Shown: one piece after another, positions 6,701 through 8,448 of the stretch
Numbering within the stretch: position 1 is the first letter of the stretch
How the letters are laid out: each line of letters starts with the position of its first letter
Origin: an uncultured Verrucomicrobiota bacterium
GTDB lineage: Bacteria; Verrucomicrobiota; Verrucomicrobiae; Opitutales; Opitutaceae
Direction of reading: 5' to 3'
Assembly (NCBI GenBank): GCA_946482165.1
Contig: CAMLQS010000222.1
Span: forward strand, 1-8,448
Length of the DNA stretch: 8,448 nucleotides
Translations under genes and position numbers: made by a program
The notes under the pieces: model-generated
Told to the model about the DNA's origin: nothing
Seen by the model: the letters and a program-made list of their open reading frames with translations, nothing else
The model's database searches: none

Positions 6701-8448
6701 GCCGCACGACGTTCCCACGGAGATCGTATTCGATGGTGGAGCTGTGGCCCAAGCGGTCCGTGACGGTCTGGGTGCGGCCCGCCGAATCGTAGCTGTAACG
6801 GGTGCTGTTGCCATTGGCATCGACGGCGCGCGAGAGGCGGCCGGAATCGTCGTATTCGTTGCGCGCGACCGAGACGCCGGCGCCGTCGACAATTTCGTTC
6901 AGGCGGTGGGCGTGCGGCGCGGAATGGTAGGTGAAACGTTGGACGTCGCCGACGCGGTCGGTCACTTGCACGAGATCGCCCGCGGCGTCGTAGGCGTAGC
7001 GGATCACGTTGCCCGCGGGGTCTTGGATCGTGGTGATCCGGCCGGCGGAATCGCGGCCGAAAGCGATGCTCATGCCTTCGGAGTGGACGTAGCCGCCCGA
7101 GCCGATGGTCAAAGTGTGGCCGGCGCGAGTGGCGACGCGAAGCAAGCCTTGATGCTCGTCGATGTCGTAGACGGTGCCATCATGGGTGGTCAGGCGGAAC
7201 CGGGACGGATTGAAGTCGCTGAAATCGTCGGGGTTCCAAAGGGTGATTTCGCCGAGGGGGGCCGAGAGAAGCGCCTCGTTTTCGCCAAGAACGTCGAGAT
7301 CCGCCTCGGTCCCCGGGAAGGGAAGGAAGAGGATTTCGACGGGAGTGCCGCCGCCCGCCGAGGAGAAGCAGGATTGGCCGGTGTTTTTATTCACCGCGAC
7401 CGCGAGGAAGCTGTAGGACTCGCTGGGCGACACCGCGATCGTCACGATGTGCTCGACGAGCGGTTCGAGGCGCAGCGGGCACATCAGCTGGCCTAGGTCG
7501 ACCATCTCCCAGCCATCGGCGAGGGAACGGGATTTCGTGACGGTCACATCGCCCGTGGCCAGGGACCAGCCGTGGCCGAAATCGCCGATCACCGAGGCGC
7601 GCCGGCTGTCATAGGTGCGGACCACCCGCACGGGAACTCCCATGACCGGGATGTTCAAGTCCTCGAACTTGAGCTGGAGGTGGCAGATCTTCAGGTTGCC
7701 CTCGACCAGGATGGCGACGGGCTCGGTCGTGAGCACGCTGCCGGTCGAATCAGTCGCGCGGAGGCGCAACTCGTAGATGCCGTTGACGAGCTGCGTGGGA
7801 TCGAAGATGCTGAGATCGCCGGGGACGGCGGCGGTGGTATCGGTGGCGGGGATACCGACGACGAGGTTGCCTCCGGAAACGCGGGTCCAAGACGCGGCGG
7901 GGCTGCCCGCGGCGGCTTTCAAGCGGTGCTCCAGGGTCCAATTTGTCAGGGCGGCGCCGCTGACCAAGCCGGTGACGGCGGTGGGGCCCGAGATATGCGC
8001 GCCCTCGGCCGGGGAGATGATCTCAGCGTCAAATACTCCGCTGTTCTGCACCAGCGTAACCGAGACGGGCGCGGAGACCGCGACGGTGCCGTCGGCGTCG
8101 GTCGCCCTTGCGGTGAAGGTGTAAGCGCCGGCGGGGAGGCCGTTCGTCACTTGCCAGAAATACGTGGTGGCATCGCCGACGGCGGGCGCCGTTTGCTGGC
8201 CCAGCTTTGTCTCGCCGGAGAAGAATTCCACCAAAGCAATGGACTGCACCGGAGAGGTGACTCGCGCAGCGATTTCGAATGGCGCCGACGCCAGGAGCAC
8301 GCCGCCAGAGACGGGTTGATAGATCTCAACCGATGGAGGGACGGCTTGAGCGGTGATATTGACCGCGGCGGAGACACGCGACGCACCGTCAGTGGCGATG
8401 GCATTCGCCGTGAGCGCGTGGACGCCCGGCGCAAGACCGGCGGAAACG
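747..8448 (-). CDS. Rhs/YD-repeat polymorphic toxin with Hint domain and nuclease-like tip (5' end outside window)
   Basis: Contact-dependent polymorphic toxin: a beta-shell protein carrying a toxic C-terminus. The frame is open from the stop at 749-747 to the window edge. The GTG at 8300 is not the real start, because the frame continues upstream without a stop through 49 codons that themselves read as Ig-like sequence (for example HALTANAIATDGAS). In-window length is 2566 residues; I number r1 from the codon at 8300. Order: Ig-like domains to about r200; entry module (RTYDSR, GDFGHGWS) r205-260; non-repeat beta-rich part to about r410; about fifty YD repeats to about r1780; Rhs core ending DPSG at r1866; hydrophobic pre-Hint region r1867-2139; Hint r2140-2357; toxin r2358-2517. 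No signal peptide, PAAR or other delivery signal is visible because the N-terminus is missing. The body is high-GC and the tip is not. The stop overlaps the start of the next gene. Family assignment is secure; the toxin activity is inferred from motifs. Confidence 0.96.
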   Translation of the reverse strand, partial: VSAGLAPGVHALTANAIATDGASRVSAAVNITAQAVPPSVEIYQPVSGGVLLASAPFEIAARVTSPVQSIALVEFFSGETKLGQQTAPAVGDATTYFWQVTNGLPAGAYTFTARATDADGTVAVSAPVSVTLVQNSGVFDAEIISPAEGAHISGPTAVTGLVSGAALTNWTLEHRLKAAAGSPAASWTRVSGGNLVVGIPATDTTAAVPGDLSIFDPTQLVNGIYELRLRATDSTGSVLTTEPVAILVEGNLKICHLQLKFEDLNIPVMGVPVRVVRTYDSRRASVIGDFGHGWSLATGDVTVTKSRSLADGWEMVDLGQLMCPLRLEPLVEHIVTIAVSPSESYSFLAVAVNKNTGQSCFSSAGGGTPVEILFLPFPGTEADLDVLGENEALLSAPLGEITLWNPDDFSDFNPSRFRLTTHDGTVYDIDEHQGLLRVATRAGHTLTIGSGGYVHSEGMSIAFGRDSAGRITTIQDPAGNVIRYAYDAAGDLVQVTDRVGDVQRFTYHSAPHAHRLNEIVDGAGVSVARNEYDDSGRLSRAVDANGNSTRYSYDSAGRTQTVTDRLGHSSTIEYDLRGNVVRRVDPLGAVTILRYEDPLYPDKETSVTDALGVTKRVEYHPTSGAITRQVVGISPTTPAGFETRFAYEDPLHPAFVTRKTDPLGRETRYTYDERGNVLTERDPLGHTTTYAYDTDGNRTRRTDALGNATEWVYNDRGLPTVERKVRPDGTAASEVQTVYDVDLDENNDGQPDRRGIGVKVAQTTTRTNVDGTTTELVAYFDHDAQGRMLRQVFSDGASVSQTYNSAGRIATHTDERGQVTSYTYDAQGNLTSTELPDGGALRATFDAMGRQQTAATQLGHTATYTRDAVGRVTRVTYPDGSDERTEYDLLGRVVRRLDPLGRATVHTYDPRGLATSTTFPDGTVERMGYDAAGNRTGTVDRLGRASTVVFDAMNRIVETRFVGAVSSAGVDLDPSDNTVASSAYDAIGQLIFTVDAAGRRTEFTYDASCGCAGRRATVRDALGNTQATAYDELGNKVSETDALGRVTRFTYGLRQRLESILHPDGTVTRQQHDAAGNLTRSTDQQGRVTDYAYDALNRLVRQRRYLDYTSAGLPITTDPARIVETTYVYDLGGNLLSQTDANGHATVSEYDTLGRRVKQTDALGNITRYTYDAAGNLRSETDALGRITSYEYDANNFRFRTTRPDGAIEQTRHNAAGLQISLTDPRGGQTAFAYDSLKRLVSTTDALGNVTRHQYDLVGNRTALVDALGRRTTYEYDAINRLTAVVHPGGARQQSAYDALGRLTASTDESGRITRNRYDTMGRLIEVRRYLDQATAASDAGLSLPSNHSSIASTTYTYDTRGLRTSQRDARGSITTYTYDTLGRLVQKTQPEGQTERYAYDLVGNLVSRTDGNGHVTTFHYDAGDRLSRRVADPSHPSLALAHAPASIEFEYDAVGRRVSASTYPAAGFGAAALHRETFTYDLGGRLSGKSTPYGSLVYDYDVSGNLVGAASDAPALGFDVDYGYDDLDRLETVSDAGNAAAPAEHRYTYDAAGNVATLGYANGTLHTFEYDARNRLRVLGIGGPGNTGILGQTFTTDASGRRTAIAEASGRTVAYHYDTQARLIKEVVAADPFGASGSTDYAYDAVGNRLQRTGDLGALPAQSFNYTANDGLVGDVYDSNGNTRVPGPATRARDPLTSLAPLAATQDIYDFEDRLIRRVRTDGSTVDYRYSADGDRVRRTVAAPFGAAGSDLAFLVDTQAIGGLPQVAEERVWTTAGWVPNRVYVHGLATISQSQWLGEAGAEQWTTHYYHHDGQSSVRHLTDAAGAVTDGYAYDAFGNVLARVGARTPNTRFYAGEEYDSELGLYYLRARYMNPETGRFHTRDSFTGYGEDPRTLHLYTYAFADPVNYRDPSGHFPMGGFAMLTYFTAFSQTLNSYTDLMMFYFRLAHRTGSSEHLANLLDVVNEGETAVGNPAQFFASLPPLQLTNLCSSMTSRLRAESSGVAGEFMAEIAGCMCNISAGVLAGFVSSGADAIKSGFGMLLSSAKMFFKYAPVTPWGIYNTFADAPKLLTAVQAITDGLLKLGVFLYDATALDALQAFSPDLHNAVAAALGKSDARGVSYEEVCGSIGRLVGGAAFEIVMSVATLGASGALKAIRCSKLVVGAVDTLDNLLPDSSVVRYLRRNTGCFVAGTLIWTAAGATPIEDVALGAPMRTSAEHADAQTPESRAADARRTMRVKVTFAQADTARQAMELVTWVPPEWFPEFGEPRSAVGQVRYLEDYDFTGEVAKVEVLATREPGAFADGPVVVATSRRDGPIPKVELRFEGETEALRVTTEHPVYSVTRDGWIHAGALASGETVKTLAGEGRVRVASVRTYVDDTPVYNLEVSDHHNYFVGTTGVLVHNANDCKLEIVKSVEGDPIANYLSNRRKGAPQRPSTMYDKHVTGMDYEEVWKLSDGSIVRVDGRSGNILVEAKWTGNPRQWDSSPYNPSNEFHTPEIDAKVVDQARRLLQLQSEGGFKMLNYAVSNSQGRAYFEDLLSRHFPAEFRDGRIKIWEVDGAGMSK
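750..1229 (-). other. C-terminal toxin domain, PD-(D/E)xK (restriction endonuclease fold) nuclease-like
   Basis: r2358-2517, 160 residues directly after the Hint HN. Predicted core: a strand reading IVRVDG gives Asp2417; eight residues on, ILVEAKW gives Glu2426 and Lys2428 (the E-x-K of the PD-(D/E)xK signature); helix VVDQARRLLQL supplies Gln2459, a residue type often placed there in this fold. Later strand-helix elements (FKMLNYAVSN, AYFEDLLSRHF, IKIWEV) fit the remainder of the fold. Restriction endonuclease-fold toxins are common tips of Rhs proteins and cut DNA or RNA. I cannot name the exact family. GC content drops to about 50% here. It is followed immediately by a likely immunity gene. 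Confidence 0.72.
758..762 (-). promoter_or_regulatory. Likely ribosome binding site of the immunity gene
   Basis: GGGGA on the minus strand, seven bases before the ATG at 750, within the last codons of the toxin gene. A second purine patch (GGAG) lies slightly further upstream. With the ATGA overlap it fits translational coupling rather than an independent transcript. Confidence 0.5.
1230..1883 (-). other. Hint (Hedgehog/intein-type) pretoxin autoprotease domain
   Basis: r2140-2357, 218 residues. All key motifs are intact: the nucleophile Cys2140 opens block A (CFVAGTLIWTAAG..PIEDV); block B is VTTEHPVYS with His2290; the C-terminal blocks read VYNLEVSDHHNYFVG and GVLVHN, ending in the His2356-Asn2357 pair. 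In inteins, cyclisation of the final Asn cuts the chain after it; in polymorphic toxins Hint domains sit immediately before the toxin and are thought to release it. The distance from Cys to block B His is 150 residues, roughly double what I expect for pretoxin Hint domains, owing to extra sequence between about r2160 and r2275. Confidence in the domain is high; cleavage is inferred. Confidence 0.93.
1884..2702 (-). other. Pre-Hint region, hydrophobic and helical, function unknown
   Basis: About r1867-2139 (273 residues), between the Rhs core and Hint. Several stretches are hydrophobic and Gly/Ala-rich: FAMLTYFTAF, ISAGVLAGFVSSG, FGMLLSSAKMFF, VGGAAFEIVMSVATLGASGA. It also holds five cysteines, including CMC. 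I do not recognise a named family. Such segments between core and toxin in other polymorphic toxins are called pretoxin domains and some are thought to help passage across the target membrane; that role here is inference only. Confidence 0.7.
2703..2960 (-). other. Rhs-associated core, ending in DPSG
   Basis: About r1781-1866. It contains YAYDAFGNV, FYAGEEYDSELGLYYLRARY, 'NPETGRFHTRDSF', 'LHLYTYAFADPVNYRDPSG'. This is the most conserved part of Rhs proteins and marks the boundary between stem and variable C-terminal region. In studied Rhs effectors the chain is cut at or beside the final DPxG(L) motif by conserved aspartates. Here the motif is DPSG followed by His instead of the usual Leu, and the usual upstream DPxG reads D-S-F-T-G. 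Confidence 0.93.
4452..4655 (-). repeat. 68-residue YD supermodule, copy B
   Basis: Encodes 68 residues beginning VDALGRRTTYEYD and ending RRYLD. It aligns without gaps to the 68 residues at 5330-5127, with 32 of 68 identical by my count. Both copies contain an HP.G turn and 'STD..GR.T' before ending in the non-YD motif RRYLD, and both are followed by a serine/threonine/alanine-rich insert and 'TTY.YD'. The spacing between copies is 675 bases (225 codons), which suggests an old multi-repeat duplication inside the shell. Confidence 0.65.
5127..5330 (-). repeat. 68-residue YD supermodule, copy A
   Basis: Encodes 68 residues beginning TDALGRVTRFTYG and ending RRYLD; the partner of the copy at 4655-4452, of exactly equal length. 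A more diverged third relative lies upstream at roughly 5700-5560, with FPDGTVERMGYDAAGN, DAMNRIVETR and a similar insert ending in SSAYDA. Confidence 0.65.
7540..7690 (-). other. Rhs shell entry module (RTYDSR / GDFGHGWS)
   Basis: About r204-253. The sequence has 'NIPVMGVPVRVVRTYDSR' then 'GDFGHGWSL'. This 'G.P..v.RtYdSr....GdFG.GWs' signature opens the Rhs/TcC-like shell in many large YD-repeat proteins. The following residues (about r260-410, roughly 7520-7073) are not YD repeats but beta-rich sequence with strands such as FRLTTHDGTVYDIDEHQG, likely the wall or cap at the N-terminal end of the shell. Confidence 0.8.
7701..8033 (-). other. Ig-like/beta-sandwich linker domain preceding the Rhs shell
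   Basis: About r90-200. It starts like another Ig-like module (AEIISPAEGAHISGPTAVTG) and ends with 'LVNGIYELRLRATDSTGS', a strand-turn-strand ending often found just before the first Rhs shell motif. It is longer than the preceding Ig module, with an extra stretch around r130-160, so it may be a divergent beta-sandwich. Role inferred: links the N-terminal stalk to the shell. Confidence 0.6.
8046..8339 (-). other. Ig-like domain
   Basis: About 98 residues beginning PPSVEIYQPVSGG and ending APVSVTLVQ. Features are the opening 'P..eI..P..g' strand, the central 'VEFFSGETKLG' strand, an aromatic near 'YFWQVTNGLPAGAYTFTARA', and a closing 'DADGT' turn. This matches the bacterial Ig-like modules common in large secreted proteins. 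The domain spans the GTG at 8300, which argues against that codon as a translation start. Confidence 0.75.
8343..8448 (-). other. C-terminal part of an Ig-like domain, cut by the window edge
   Basis: Read in the toxin gene frame (first whole codon at 8447), this encodes VSAGLAPGVHALTANAIATD followed by GASRVSAAVNITAQA. The pattern 'L.pG.HaLta.A.D..G' is the last beta-hairpin of bacterial Ig-like domains, the same pattern seen again at about 8130-8080 (GAYTFTARATDADG). It shows that coding continues upstream of the GTG at 8300 and that at least two related Ig-like modules are tandem here. Such modules usually act as spacers or adhesive stalks on surface or secreted proteins. Confidence 0.75.

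Larger units (their letters stand above)
2960..7070 (-). repeat. YD-repeat array (Rhs shell)
   Basis: About 1370 residues consisting of around fifty degenerate units of about 20-22 residues with consensus '(T/A/E)YDa.GnL....D..G....'; examples are YAYDAAGDL, EYDLLGRV, TYDAAGNL and AYDAVGNR. At DNA level these appear on the plus strand as a recurring gtcgta(g/t) every 60-70 bases. In solved Rhs/TcC structures such repeats coil into a hollow beta-shell that encloses the toxin. Units are interrupted by non-YD inserts at about 6230-6190 (acidic Asp-rich loop), 5435-5409 (Cys-Gly-Cys), and after the RRYLD motifs at 5127 and 4452. The stretch toward 2960 has the conserved pre-core pattern (YYHHDGQSSVRHLTDAAG). 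Confidence 0.95.

Noticed and set aside
3700..7000. Regular gtcgta-containing repeats as a CRISPR array or tandem DNA repeat
   Set aside because: The period is the 20-22 codon YD repeat; the copies are degenerate and all in one coding frame, with no identical repeats or unique spacers.
2490..7496. Long plus-strand open frames (2490-4424, 4587-5780, 5868-7496)
   Set aside because: They lie antisense to the YD array, and their proteins are Val/Gly/Ala-rich with a 20-odd residue rhythm that mirrors the YD repeats. High GC removes stops in the shadow frame. No domain or ribosome binding site supports them.
8298..8300. GTG as the start of the Rhs gene
   Set aside because: The same frame continues upstream without a stop to the window edge and encodes Ig-like sequence, so this codon is internal.

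Overview
The window is almost filled by one minus-strand transcription unit: a giant Rhs/YD-repeat polymorphic toxin gene (8448 down to 747, its 5' end outside the window) followed by a small gene (750 down to 235) that is very probably its immunity gene. The two overlap by 4 bases (ATGA). I see no plus-strand gene, RNA gene, transposase or CRISPR array. The Rhs body has a GC content near 70% (124/180 in three sampled 60-base lines), so the host is a high-GC bacterium. Very long Rhs proteins with Ig-like N-termini occur in Verrucomicrobiota, Planctomycetota and Myxococcota among others. I lean weakly to Verrucomicrobiota, but the window contains no taxonomic marker.

Layout, read in the direction of transcription: Ig-like domains (8448 to about 7700); a conserved entry module of the Rhs shell and a non-repeat beta-rich stretch (about 7690-7073); about fifty YD repeats forming the shell (about 7070-2960); the Rhs-associated core ending in DPSG (about 2960-2703); a 273-residue region of unknown function with hydrophobic helical stretches (2702-1884); an intact Hint autoprotease domain enlarged between its first two motif blocks (1883-1230); a 160-residue toxin tip with a PD-(D/E)xK-type nuclease signature (1229-750); the putative immunity protein (750-235); and a GC-rich intergenic stretch (1-234) bounded by two copies of a 22-bp degenerate repeat.

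Expected working, from knowledge of the families: the YD repeats form a hollow shell that holds the toxin, the core and Hint domains cut the chain, the released tip degrades nucleic acid in a competitor, and the acidic protein encoded next door protects the producer and its siblings. The toxin tip and immunity gene have clearly lower GC (50.6% over 781-1260; 46.5% over 241-780) than the flanks (69% over 1-240). The low-GC block runs from the Hint end to the repeat at 237-258, which is the pattern of an exchangeable toxin-immunity cassette on a conserved Rhs stem. The parts I cannot assign to a family, and so the most likely to be new, are the immunity protein, the exact nuclease family, the pre-Hint region and the Hint insert.
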